Part shown: piece by piece, positions 27,116 through 35,083 of the stretch
How positions within the stretch are numbered: the first letter of the stretch is position 1
Layout of the letters: each line of letters starts with the position of its first letter
NCBI GenBank assembly: GCA_029260495.1
Contig: JAJDDD010000008.1
Location: 53,503-117,502, forward strand
DNA: 64,000 nt
Direction: 5' to 3'
Origin: Phycisphaerales bacterium
GTDB lineage: Bacteria > Planctomycetota > Phycisphaerae > Phycisphaerales > UBA1924
Position numbers and translations under genes: made by a program
Notes under the pieces: generated by a model
Told to the model about the DNA's origin: nothing
Seen by the model: only the letters and a program-made list of their open reading frames with translations
The model's database searches: none

Positions 27116-27820
27116 ATGGGTATTAATTTCCAATCAGGTCATCCGTGCGATGTGTACGAGGCGGAGTATGGAGCAAGGATTGGGTCACTGTTGCAGAATG
27201 AGTTGGGTCACGGAGTGCCATTGGGTATACCCGGAAAGCTCTTTTGTCTCGACGATCAACTCGGCTGGTCCTGGTGGAACGAAATGCGAAGGCTTGCAAG
27301 TGACAAACTCCCCGAGAATGACATTGAGCAGATCTCAGCAGTCGATGCTTGGCAAGGCGTTTACTTGGATAAAAATATTGATCGAGTTCTTTTGTGGCCA
27401 GACGGGAATCCTGATCGCAAAGACATGAACAAGTCCGTGGGTTTCGCAATTGACGTTGTGCAACAATCATGGTTTTTACAAAAACTGATTAAACTGGGAA
27501 TTCGTAAAGCCCCCAGTGTTCCACCAGTTTCTACAACAGAAGCCGCCATGGAAGAAATGACCGCTAGATGTGGCGCAAGGCCTGGAGAAGGGAAGGCATT
27601 GCAGGTGGGCAACCTGCGCAAGCTCAAGAGCGAACTCGATGCGCTGCTTCAATCGATCGGAACGGATTCGAACGCGACCGCGGTGACCAAACTCATGCAG
27701 TCGTATGCTGAAGACGATGATCGCGTGGATGATGACCCTGAAATTCAGTGTCTGTGCCACGCCTGGTTGACTGCGACTCATGCGATCGAAAATAAAGCGC
27801 CTCTCTGGCTTGTTAAATAA
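27116..27820 (+). CDS. Hypothetical protein of lower GC content
   Basis: I do not recognise this 234-residue protein. It starts MGINFQSGHPCDVYEAEYG and contains GWSWWNEMRRLASD. A mid-region Leu/Lys-rich helix (NLRKLKSELDALLQS) precedes an acidic segment (EDDDRVDDDPE) and a Cys/Trp-containing end (CLCHAWLTATHAIE). No signal peptide or membrane helix is visible. GGAG seven bases before ATG 27116 supports expression. Codon and base use are clearly less GC-rich than mqnA before it and ychF after it, so it may have been acquired. It lies in the plus direction, converging with ychF. Confidence 0.6.
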   Translation: MGINFQSGHPCDVYEAEYGARIGSLLQNELGHGVPLGIPGKLFCLDDQLGWSWWNEMRRLASDKLPENDIEQISAVDAWQGVYLDKNIDRVLLWPDGNPDRKDMNKSVGFAIDVVQQSWFLQKLIKLGIRKAPSVPPVSTTEAAMEEMTARCGARPGEGKALQVGNLRKLKSELDALLQSIGTDSNATAVTKLMQSYAEDDDRVDDDPEIQCLCHAWLTATHAIENKAPLWLVK

Positions 27821-27838
27821 GACACGCAGCCAATCGCA

Positions 27839-28903
27839 CTACACATTAAACAAGAAATGACAAACATCCCCATCCTGCATGGTGTAGGTCTTTCCTTCTA
27901 CGCGCATTTTTCCAGCTTCGCGGATTGCTTTTTCGCTTTTATATTCGACAAGCTCTGCAACTGAATAAATCTCAGCGCGAATGAAGCCGCGCTCGATGTC
28001 GCTGTGAATCGTACCTGCTGCCTTCAAGGCGCCGGCGCCTGAGGGAATGGTCCACGCGCGAACCTCTTTCGGGCCGGCGGTGTAGAAACACTGCAAGCCC
28101 AGCAGCCCGTGCAGGGCGCTGGCCAACATCGGGAGGGCAGGCTCCTTAATCCCGAGCCCCTCGAGCATTTCACGCTGTTCTTCATCGGAAAGTTCGGCGA
28201 GTTCCGCTTCGAGCTTGGTGCAGACCGCGACCGCCCGCATCCCCTGGCTTTGGGCGTGAGCGCTGACGCGCTGCGCCAGCTCGTCTTCGCCGCCGATGTC
28301 ATCCTCACCGACATTGGCGACATAGACGACCTTCTTCGCTGTGATGAGTCCAAGCTCTCTGAGCGCAGCGAGTTCGGCTTCCTCGCCAATGGTTTCGTCT
28401 GCGATGAGCGCCCTGACAGGCTTGCCCTCTTCAAGCGCGGGGAGCAGTTTCTTGAGAAGCGCCAGCCGAACGACGGCTTTGGGATCGCGGCTTCGGGCGG
28501 ACCGCTCGGCGCGAGGGAGTGCGTTCTCGACAACTTGCAGATCGGCGAGCAGCAACTCAGTGTCCACGGCGTCAATATCCCGATTGGGATCGCGCGGCGT
28601 TCCGGAGCCATCATCAAAGCAGGGTACAACGTGGCAGACGGCGTCCACCTGGCGGATATGATCAAGAATTTTCCCGCTCTGTCCGCCGCCGGGCGCGAGG
28701 CCCGCGATGTCGACGACCTGAAGAGTTGCCGGGGTGATCTTTTCCGGCGGGATGCACTGGGCAATCTTCTGGAGCCGGTCATCGGGGATGGGCGCGACGC
28801 CCATCGCGGCGCGTCCGCCGGGGTTGTCGCTTCGAACGCCCGTCAGCGCTGCAAATAAGGTTGTCTTGCCAACGAAGGGCAATCCGATCAATCCAACTTC
28901 CAT
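27839..28903 (-). CDS. ychF: Redox-regulated ATPase YchF (Obg-like)
   Basis: YchF is a ribosome-associated P-loop ATPase of the Obg superfamily. The 354-residue protein starts MEVGLIGLPFVGKTTLFAALTG (P-loop GLPFVGKTT). It has VVDIAGLAPGGGQSGKIL (switch II), the NVGEDD motif where canonical GTPases have NKxD (the family's ATP-specificity signature), and a C-terminal TGS domain ending AGKMRVEGKTYTMQDGDVCHFLFNV. ATG 28903 is preferred, with GGAAGAG upstream, over the eight-codon extension. It is slightly shorter than the 363-residue E. coli protein. Confidence 0.96.
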   Translation of the reverse strand: MEVGLIGLPFVGKTTLFAALTGVRSDNPGGRAAMGVAPIPDDRLQKIAQCIPPEKITPATLQVVDIAGLAPGGGQSGKILDHIRQVDAVCHVVPCFDDGSGTPRDPNRDIDAVDTELLLADLQVVENALPRAERSARSRDPKAVVRLALLKKLLPALEEGKPVRALIADETIGEEAELAALRELGLITAKKVVYVANVGEDDIGGEDELAQRVSAHAQSQGMRAVAVCTKLEAELAELSDEEQREMLEGLGIKEPALPMLASALHGLLGLQCFYTAGPKEVRAWTIPSGAGALKAAGTIHSDIERGFIRAEIYSVAELVEYKSEKAIREAGKMRVEGKTYTMQDGDVCHFLFNV

Positions 28904-29001
28904 AGCGCTCTTCCAGCTGAAAACCACATGTGACGCCGACGCGACCGCGCCGGCAAGTTCAGCATTCTACACGCCGCCGGTTCTTTCCAGGCCTGGCGCC
29001 G

Positions 29002-29724
29002 TCATGGAAGCAGCGACGCCACGACCTTTTCACCTTCAAAGCGCCCCCACGCAGCTTCCCGTGAGATGGCGTCATCGAGAAGAGCGAGATATCGCGAGCC
29101 CGCCAGTTCCTCACAGCCGAACTGATCGATGTGCTCATTCCAAAACTGGGTGTCGAAGAGTGTGTAGCCGCACAAGCGAACGTGCTCGAGGAGGGCGAGC
29201 AGGCACATCTTGCTGGCGCCTGTCCCGTCGAGCGGATGGCGCGATCCATCGGCTTGCCGGGTGGCGGGTTGGCAGAACATCGATTCGCCGAAGAAGGCGG
29301 CGCCGAGCGAAACGCCATAGACTCCTCCGACGAGATGGTCGCGGCCGGCTTCGTTCTGGGCCCATGCTTCAATGGAATGTGCATGGCCGGCTTCGTGGAG
29401 CATCGTGTACCAACTGACAATGCGCTGATCGATCCAGCTCAACGCCTCGGCCGGGCGGGGAGCGGCGCACGCCTTGACAACGGCTGTAAAGGCTGTGTCT
29501 GCACGGAGTTTGAAGCGGCCAGAGCGAAGGACTCGTCGCATGGATCGCGGAACGTGGAATCCACGTTCGCCGTCGTGCTCGCCGAGAAGAGGAATAACGC
29601 CGCGCGGGTCCGCGGAGTAAAAGTGAATGGTCCCAGCCTCGGGGTCCGCCATGGGGAATGCCCCCTGTCGGTACGCCTCCAGCAACACCTCGATCGCCGC
29701 CCGTTTCTCTGATGAGAGCTTCAC
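29002..29724 (-). CDS. aat: Leucyl/phenylalanyl-tRNA--protein transferase
   Basis: Aat adds Leu or Phe from aminoacyl-tRNA to N-terminal Arg/Lys of proteins, making N-degrons for ClpS/ClpAP. The 240-residue protein has the family signatures YRQGAFPMADPE, HFYSADPRGVIPL, SWIDQRIVSWYTMLHEAGHAHSIEAW, and GVYGVSLGAAFFGESMF. It continues with ASKMCLLALLEHVRLCGY and FDTQFWNEHIDQFG, so it is complete. The start is GTG 29724, the first start that includes the conserved N-terminal helix. The gene stands alone on the minus strand and diverges from the bat operon. Confidence 0.95.
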   Translation of the reverse strand: MKLSSEKRAAIEVLLEAYRQGAFPMADPEAGTIHFYSADPRGVIPLLGEHDGERGFHVPRSMRRVLRSGRFKLRADTAFTAVVKACAAPRPAEALSWIDQRIVSWYTMLHEAGHAHSIEAWAQNEAGRDHLVGGVYGVSLGAAFFGESMFCQPATRQADGSRHPLDGTGASKMCLLALLEHVRLCGYTLFDTQFWNEHIDQFGCEELAGSRYLALLDDAISREAAWGRFEGEKVVASLLP

Positions 29725-29829
29725 ACCCCAACTTTACGCTCGAAATCACCATGGGCGCTGTGGCGGGGTCTCCGGCTCGTGACTCGGCTGCATCGCTGTC
29801 TCGTCGCGCCGGTTCAAACTCCTGACAGC

Positions 29830-29871
29830 CGGACCCCCGGTGCGCGTCTACACGTCTATATTGGGGGTCCG
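29830..29871 (+). repeat. 9-bp inverted repeat bracketing the presumed bat promoter
   Basis: CGGACCCCC (29830-29838) and GGGGGTCCG (29863-29871) form a perfect 9-bp inverted repeat with a 24-base spacer. A -10-like TATATT (29857-29862) touches the right arm. It could be an operator for the bat operon or an mRNA leader hairpin. Confidence 0.45.
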
Positions 29872-29927
29872 CGACCCTTCCGCACAGGCGGGGTGTTCAC
29901 CCTGATACTCCGCCCGCGACACGAAAC

Positions 29928-29933
29928 AGGAGG
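29928..29933 (+). promoter_or_regulatory. Strong Shine-Dalgarno selecting a TTG start
   Basis: AGGAGG lies exactly seven bases before TTG 29941. It is the best ribosome-binding site seen in the window and excludes the 54-codon upstream extension of the frame. Confidence 0.85.
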
Positions 29934-29940
29934 TTTAGCT

Positions 29941-30930
29941 TTGACGGTCGATGTTCAACAGATTTCTCAGCAGGTCGAGCAGGAGGCCGCTGTCATCCGC
30001 TCCTTGATCGCGCGGGTCGGCGAGACCATCGTCGGGCAGCGATACATGATCGAACGCCTGCTGGTGGGGATGCTTTGCAATGGGCATGTTCTGCTCGAAG
30101 GCGTCCCGGGGCTCGCCAAGACTCTGACAGTGACATCACTGGCGAACGCCATCCATGCGAAGTTTCAGCGGATCCAGTTCACGCCTGATCTTCTTCCAGC
30201 GGACCTGGTGGGCACGCTTATCTACAACCCGCGCGAGGGGACCTTCGCGCCGCGCAAGGGGCCGATCTTCGCCAACATCGTTCTGGCGGATGAAATCAAT
30301 CGCGCGCCTGCGAAAGTCCAGAGCGCGCTTCTGGAAGCGATGCAGGAGAGGCAGGTGACGATCGGCGACGAAACCTATCCACTACCCGAGCCCTTCCTCG
30401 TTCTCGCGACACAAAACCCCATCGAGCAGGAGGGAACGTATCCGCTTCCTGAGGCGCAGGTTGATCGTTTTATGCTGAAACTCAAGATCGTCTACCCCAG
30501 CAAGGCTGAGGAGCGCGAGATTCTTGATCGGATGGCATCCACGGCGCCCCCGGCCTCTCTGGAGGCGATGATCCAGCCTGATGAAATCATCCGCGCTCGC
30601 CGGGTTGTGGATCAGATCTACATCGACGACAAGATCAAGGATTACATCGTCGATGTGATTCACGCTTCGCGCCAGCCAGCGGAATACAACATCGATGTTG
30701 ACAGGCTTATCGAGTTTGGCGCCTCGCCGCGGGCGACGATCGCCCTGACGCTCGCCTCCAAGGCTCACGCCTTCCTGGAGGGACGAGGCTATGTCACGCC
30801 GCACGATGTTAAGACGATCGGCCTGGATGTGCTGCGGCACCGTATTGTGCCAAGCTATGAAGCGGAAGCTGAGGAAATGACCAGTGATGATCTCGTGACA
30901 GAAATCTTTAACCACGTTCCCGTGCCGTAA
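29941..30930 (+). CDS. MoxR-family AAA+ ATPase, first gene of the bat operon
   Basis: The 329-residue protein starts at TTG (LTVDVQQISQQVEQEAAVIR). Walker A is LEGVPGLAKTLTVTSL, Walker B LADEINRAPAKVQSALLEAMQE, and sensor regions FLVLATQNPIEQEGTYPLPEAQVDRF and GASPRATIALTLASKAHAF follow. MoxR ATPases in this context act with VWA proteins of the Bat complex on the periplasmic side. Six or more genes follow on the same strand (DUF58, lipoprotein, BatA, BatB, TPR protein, BatD, BatE). The spacing to DUF58 is about 120 bases, longer than elsewhere in the operon. Confidence 0.94.
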   Translation: MTVDVQQISQQVEQEAAVIRSLIARVGETIVGQRYMIERLLVGMLCNGHVLLEGVPGLAKTLTVTSLANAIHAKFQRIQFTPDLLPADLVGTLIYNPREGTFAPRKGPIFANIVLADEINRAPAKVQSALLEAMQERQVTIGDETYPLPEPFLVLATQNPIEQEGTYPLPEAQVDRFMLKLKIVYPSKAEEREILDRMASTAPPASLEAMIQPDEIIRARRVVDQIYIDDKIKDYIVDVIHASRQPAEYNIDVDRLIEFGASPRATIALTLASKAHAFLEGRGYVTPHDVKTIGLDVLRHRIVPSYEAEAEEMTSDDLVTEIFNHVPVP

Positions 30931-31053
30931 TCAGAGAGGCAGCGGATTCACAGAAGGAGGGCCACGCGGCGCTGCGAGGCATCTCACTTCGAAAATCCAC
31001 TTTTCACCTTAGCGTTTCTCTATTCTGTTCCCTGCCCAATACATTGCACTGTG

Positions 31054-31944
31054 ATGCTGACCGAAGAACTCATGCAAAAAGTCAGGCGCCTGCAGATTAT
31101 TACAGGCCGCCGCGTCGACGAGCTTTTCGCCGGCGAATACAACTCCGCCTTCAAGGGGTTGGGGATGGAGTTTGCCGAGGTGCGCGAGTACCAACCCGGC
31201 GATGACATCCGCACCATTGACTGGAACGTGACGGCGCGCACCGGTGTTCCACATATTAAGCGTTTCAAGGAAGAGCGCGAACTCACCGTCATGCTCGTGG
31301 TCGATCTCAGCGCCTCCGGACTCTTCGGTTCGATCTCGCAGTTCAAGAGTGAGCTTGCCGCGGAGCTTTGCGCTGTGCTCGCGCTCGCCGCCACGCGCAA
31401 TAACGATAAGATTGGCTTGCTCATCTTCACAGATCGCATCGAGCTGCACATCCCTCCCAAGAAGGGGGTCAGGCATGTGCAGCGCATTATTCGGGAGGTG
31501 CTCGGGTTTGAGCCGCAAGGGCGCGGGACCAAAGTCGCCCTTGCTCTCGACCATCTACTGGCGACGCTCAAGAAAAAATCTGTCGTCTTTCTTGTTTCTG
31601 ACTTTGTCGATGATGATTTTCTTGTTCCGTTGCGCATTCTTGCGCGGCGGCACGACGTTGTCACCGCTCTCGTTTCCGACCCGCGTGAGCTCATCACGCC
31701 CAATGTCGGGATGATCGAGCTCGAAGACGCTGAAACCGGCCGAATTATCACCTTTGACACCGGCGCAAAGCGTGTCCGGAGGGAACTCAATCAGCGCGAA
31801 ACGGAACGCCGAGATCAACTCGCGAGCGATTTGTGCCGAGCCGGCGTCGACATCATCCCCGTCTCCACCGGGACGCCCTATGTGCAGGCCCTCATCGAGT
31901 TCTTCCGAACACGCGAGCGCCGACGGAAGCGGGGCCGACGATGA
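31054..31944 (+). CDS. DUF58 domain protein
   Basis: The 296-residue protein has the DUF58 signature GLGMEFAEVREYQPGDDIRTIDWNVTARTG (residues about 35-64), followed by a VWA-like region with VVDLSASGLFG and VVFLVSDFVDDDF. DUF58 proteins sit between MoxR and BatA in most bat operons and are thought to link the ATPase to its VWA partners. There is no membrane helix, so this copy is cytosolic. The stop overlaps the next start (ATGA at 31941-31944), indicating translational coupling. GTG 31051 precedes ATG 31054. Confidence 0.92.
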   Translation: MLTEELMQKVRRLQIITGRRVDELFAGEYNSAFKGLGMEFAEVREYQPGDDIRTIDWNVTARTGVPHIKRFKEERELTVMLVVDLSASGLFGSISQFKSELAAELCAVLALAATRNNDKIGLLIFTDRIELHIPPKKGVRHVQRIIREVLGFEPQGRGTKVALALDHLLATLKKKSVVFLVSDFVDDDFLVPLRILARRHDVVTALVSDPRELITPNVGMIELEDAETGRIITFDTGAKRVRRELNQRETERRDQLASDLCRAGVDIIPVSTGTPYVQALIEFFRTRERRRKRGRR

Positions 31945-33014
31945 TCGAGCGCGCTCCCCAAAATATACTGAAACATCGCGTTCAGCTGGCGTCTCTGCCC
32001 AGATGTGTTTGGCTCCCTGCGCTGGTTGCCGGCCTTCTTGCATTGACTGCCTGCGCCGACAAGGCAGCGACAGATGTGGGCGAGCACGCCTTCGACCAGA
32101 CCATTCAGGATGGCGACCTCACCATCCGCACGCACGCGGACAAAGATGCGCTGACCGTCGCGGATCGTGTTCATCTTGAGTTCACAATCACAGCGCCCGA
32201 GCAGTTCGCAGTCGAGCTTCCCGAACGCCCTGAATCGATGGGCGATTTTACGATTGCTCAGTGGACTTTCACGCAGCGCCAAATTGGAGCAGGCGGCGAA
32301 TCGACCCAGACTATCCACGCACGACTCGAACCCTTTCTCCCCGGCGAAAGCGTTATTCCGTCCTTGGAAGTTGTAGCCGTCAATCCCGCCGGCGAGCGCA
32401 TCGTATTGACGACGCCCGCCATTCCCGTCACCATTCGCTCCGTGCTTGCAGCAGATGACGCTGTAGAGATCACAGGACTCAAAGAAGTCGCAGCAGCGCC
32501 TCCCAGGCCGGCATGGCTTCTTGTGCTTTGGATTGTCGTCGGTGTTGTTGTGATCGCCGCCGTTGTTCTGTTCATTGTCCACTTCAGAAAAGCGCGCGTG
32601 GCAGAAGAAGAGCAACTCTCTCCCGCAGAGCGCGCTTTACGGCGGCTGCAAGCTCTATTGGATCGAAACCTCGCTGGCCGGCGCGAGTTTAGGAGCTTCT
32701 ACAACGAACTGTCCGAGCTTCTTCGGATCTACATAGAAGACCGTTTCGGCGTCCGCGCTCCTGAACAAACAACCGAAGAGTTTCTTCGTGATATGAATGC
32801 GCGCGATGTGCTGACCTCCAACGAGCTGACCACGCTCCGTGAATATCTTCGCCATTGCGATCTGGTGAAGTTCGCGGCCATGGAGCCTTCGCCTGCTCAG
32901 GTAGATGAAAGTGTGGGCACAACCCAGCGCTTTATTGAAAAGACCGCGACGCCTCGTGCTCACGAACTTATTGAAGATGAAGTAACACCAACCCTTGAAG
33001 GAGTCGCTGCCTAA
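31941..33014 (+). CDS. Bat-operon lipoprotein with one membrane helix (DUF4381-like region)
   Basis: The 357-residue protein has a lipobox (AGLLALTAC), then a beta-rich extracytoplasmic domain (DGDLTIRTHADKDALTVADRVHLEF) resembling a BatD N-terminal domain. A membrane helix follows (PPRPAWLLVLWIVVGVVVI and onward, about 205-230). The cytoplasmic segment ALRRLQALLDRNLAGRREFRSFYNELSELLRIYIEDRFGV matches the region seen in DUF4381 proteins of bat loci. It starts inside the DUF58 stop and ends 17 bases before batA, so it belongs to the operon. It probably forms part of the Bat membrane complex. Confidence 0.78.
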   Translation: MIERAPQNILKHRVQLASLPRCVWLPALVAGLLALTACADKAATDVGEHAFDQTIQDGDLTIRTHADKDALTVADRVHLEFTITAPEQFAVELPERPESMGDFTIAQWTFTQRQIGAGGESTQTIHARLEPFLPGESVIPSLEVVAVNPAGERIVLTTPAIPVTIRSVLAADDAVEITGLKEVAAAPPRPAWLLVLWIVVGVVVIAAVVLFIVHFRKARVAEEEQLSPAERALRRLQALLDRNLAGRREFRSFYNELSELLRIYIEDRFGVRAPEQTTEEFLRDMNARDVLTSNELTTLREYLRHCDLVKFAAMEPSPAQVDESVGTTQRFIEKTATPRAHELIEDEVTPTLEGVAA

Positions 33015-33031
33015 AACGCCCGCACGACACC

Positions 33032-34072
33032 ATGCGATTCATGTGGCCCAACCTGCTGTTCCTGCTTCTGCTGCTGCCTGCCGTCGCTGCTGCTCTTTAC
33101 TGGCGCGCGCGCTTCAGGCGAGCTGCGATTACCTTCTCGACAATCTCCCAAATCCAGAGCATTCGTCCATCATTCCGGCAGCGCCTCAGCCCTGTGATTC
33201 CGCTGCTGCGCCTTGTTGGCCTTGCGCTGCTCATCATCGCGATCGCCCGCCCACAGCAGGGCATGAGCGAGCAAACAGAAATTACAACCGAAGGCGTCGC
33301 GATCGAACTCGTCATTGATCGCTCCAGCTCGATGGCAGAGCCCATGCGCCGCGGAGGCGCGATGGTTTCAAGGTTCGAGGTTGTCAAGGAAGTGATCGAA
33401 AGCTTTCTGATTGGCGATGGAGATGACCTCGATGGGCGACCCAACGACCTCATTGGCGTAGTTGCGTTCGCGCGCTTTGCTGAAACCATCGTCCCGCTGG
33501 TGCGCTCGCGCACAACACTTGTCGATCTCGTGCGCGATATGAAGACAGCCCAACTGCGCATGGAGGACGGCACCGCGATCGGCGACGCGATCGCCCTTGC
33601 TGCTGCCCGCTTGAAAAAAGCGGACGAGGAGTTCGCGGCGCGTCAGGGGGACGCGGACTTCGAAATAAAGAGCAAGGTCATTATTCTCCTCACGGATGGC
33701 CAAAACAACGCCGGTGAAGTGCATCCGGTTGCCGCTGCCAAGCTCGCGAGTGAATGGGGCGTGCGCATTTACGCGGTCGGCATCGGTGACACAACAACCC
33801 GCCAGCGAGGAATACTTCAAATCGTTCGCGGCGTTGACGAAGGCATGCTGCGCGAAGTCGCGCAGGCGACAGGCGGCAGGCACTGGATCGCTTCGGACGC
33901 GGAGTCTCTTAAAGAAGTGTACGAAGAGATTGATCGCTTGGAAAAAACTCGCGTTGAATCTATTGAATACACCGACTACACCGAAGCATTTATGCCTTTC
34001 GCGCTCGCTGCGGCCTTGTGTTTGCTAGCTGAGACACTCTTCCGCTGGACACTTTTCGGAAGGATTCCCTGA
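33032..34072 (+). CDS. batA: BatA: membrane-anchored VWA protein
   Basis: The 346-residue protein has an N-terminal hydrophobic segment (NLLFLLLLLPAVAAALYW), a second helix around residues 55-72 (LLRLVGLALLIIAIARP), then a VWA domain with MIDAS VIDRSSSM. VIILLTDGQNNAGE follows, and a C-terminal helix (PFALAAALCLLAETLF) closes it. The TEGVAIELVIDRSSSM context is typical of BatA. Its stop codon shares one base with the batB start (34072), so translation is coupled. The Bat proteins were first linked to aerotolerance in Bacteroides, and their biochemical role is still unclear. Confidence 0.93.
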   Translation: MRFMWPNLLFLLLLLPAVAAALYWRARFRRAAITFSTISQIQSIRPSFRQRLSPVIPLLRLVGLALLIIAIARPQQGMSEQTEITTEGVAIELVIDRSSSMAEPMRRGGAMVSRFEVVKEVIESFLIGDGDDLDGRPNDLIGVVAFARFAETIVPLVRSRTTLVDLVRDMKTAQLRMEDGTAIGDAIALAAARLKKADEEFAARQGDADFEIKSKVIILLTDGQNNAGEVHPVAAAKLASEWGVRIYAVGIGDTTTRQRGILQIVRGVDEGMLREVAQATGGRHWIASDAESLKEVYEEIDRLEKTRVESIEYTDYTEAFMPFALAAALCLLAETLFRWTLFGRIP

Positions 34073-35079
34073 TGCAGTTCGGCGCTTACGAATGGCTTCA
34101 TGCTCTGTGGCTGGCGCCAATCCTCGTGGTGTTTGCAGCCATTATTGCCCAGCGTCGTCGGGCTCGCCTGGCGCGCTTCATCGCGCGCGACCTTCTTCCT
34201 GCGCTCAATACGAGTGCGGCGCCCGGGAAACGGCGGATGAAGGCGGGGCTTATCATTACGGCGCTCGCACTGATCATCGTCGCGCTGACCCGCCCGCAAT
34301 GGAATCCACAGCCGCGCGAGGTTCGCAGGATGGGTCGGGATATTGTCTTTATCGTCGATGTCTCCCGCTCCATGCTCGCCGACGATCTCAGCCCGTCGCG
34401 CCTGGAGCGAGCCAAAATCGCGATCGGCGATGTTCTTGACACACTGCAAGGCGATCGCATCGCGCTCATTGCGTTCGCGGGAACCGCCGTCGTGAAGACA
34501 CCGCTCACACTTGATTACGGTTTTTTCAGACAATCGCTCGATGACCTCTCGCCTGATTCAGTCGCGCGCGGCGGCACACTCATCGGCGACGCCCTTCGCA
34601 AGGCTGTCGTTGATGTGTTCGAAGAAAAACAGGGTGGTTTACGCGACATTGTTCTCATCACCGATGGCGAAGATCACGAATCGTTTCCTGTCGAAGCTGC
34701 TGCCCGCGCGGGGGAGCTCGGCATGCGCATCATTGCGATCGGCCTCGGTGATGAACACGTCGGCAAGCCCATTCCTATTACGGATCAGTTTGGCGGCCGG
34801 TCCTACATCCGCCACAACGGCGAAGTTGTTCTCAGCAAGCTGGACTCCACGACGCTTCGCAAAGTTGCAGAGAGCTCCGCGGGCGGCGTGTACTTCAACG
34901 TCGCGACAGGAAACATTAATCTTGATGAGGTCTACAGCCAGCTCATTCTTGACGCTGAAAAGCAGGAACTTGAATCGCACGAAGCGGTTCAATACCAGGA
35001 AAAGTTCTACATTTTCCTCGCCACTGCCGGCGTGATGCTCATTGTGGAGACTTTCATTAGTGATCGAAAGAAGCCATAG
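34072..35079 (+). CDS. batB: BatB: membrane-anchored VWA protein
   Basis: The 335-residue paralogue of BatA carries membrane helices at residues about 10-27 and 55-72 (GLIITALALIIVALTRPQW). Its VWA domain has MIDAS DIVFIVDVSRSMLADD and VLITDGEDHESF, and a last helix lies near 310-330 (FYIFLATAGVMLIVETF). The PQWNPQPREVRRMGRDIVF lead-in is the usual BatB form. The start overlaps batA. The following TPR gene starts five bases after the stop. Confidence 0.93.
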   Translation: MQFGAYEWLHALWLAPILVVFAAIIAQRRRARLARFIARDLLPALNTSAAPGKRRMKAGLIITALALIIVALTRPQWNPQPREVRRMGRDIVFIVDVSRSMLADDLSPSRLERAKIAIGDVLDTLQGDRIALIAFAGTAVVKTPLTLDYGFFRQSLDDLSPDSVARGGTLIGDALRKAVVDVFEEKQGGLRDIVLITDGEDHESFPVEAAARAGELGMRIIAIGLGDEHVGKPIPITDQFGGRSYIRHNGEVVLSKLDSTTLRKVAESSAGGVYFNVATGNINLDEVYSQLILDAEKQELESHEAVQYQEKFYIFLATAGVMLIVETFISDRKKP

Positions 35080-35083
35080 TACG

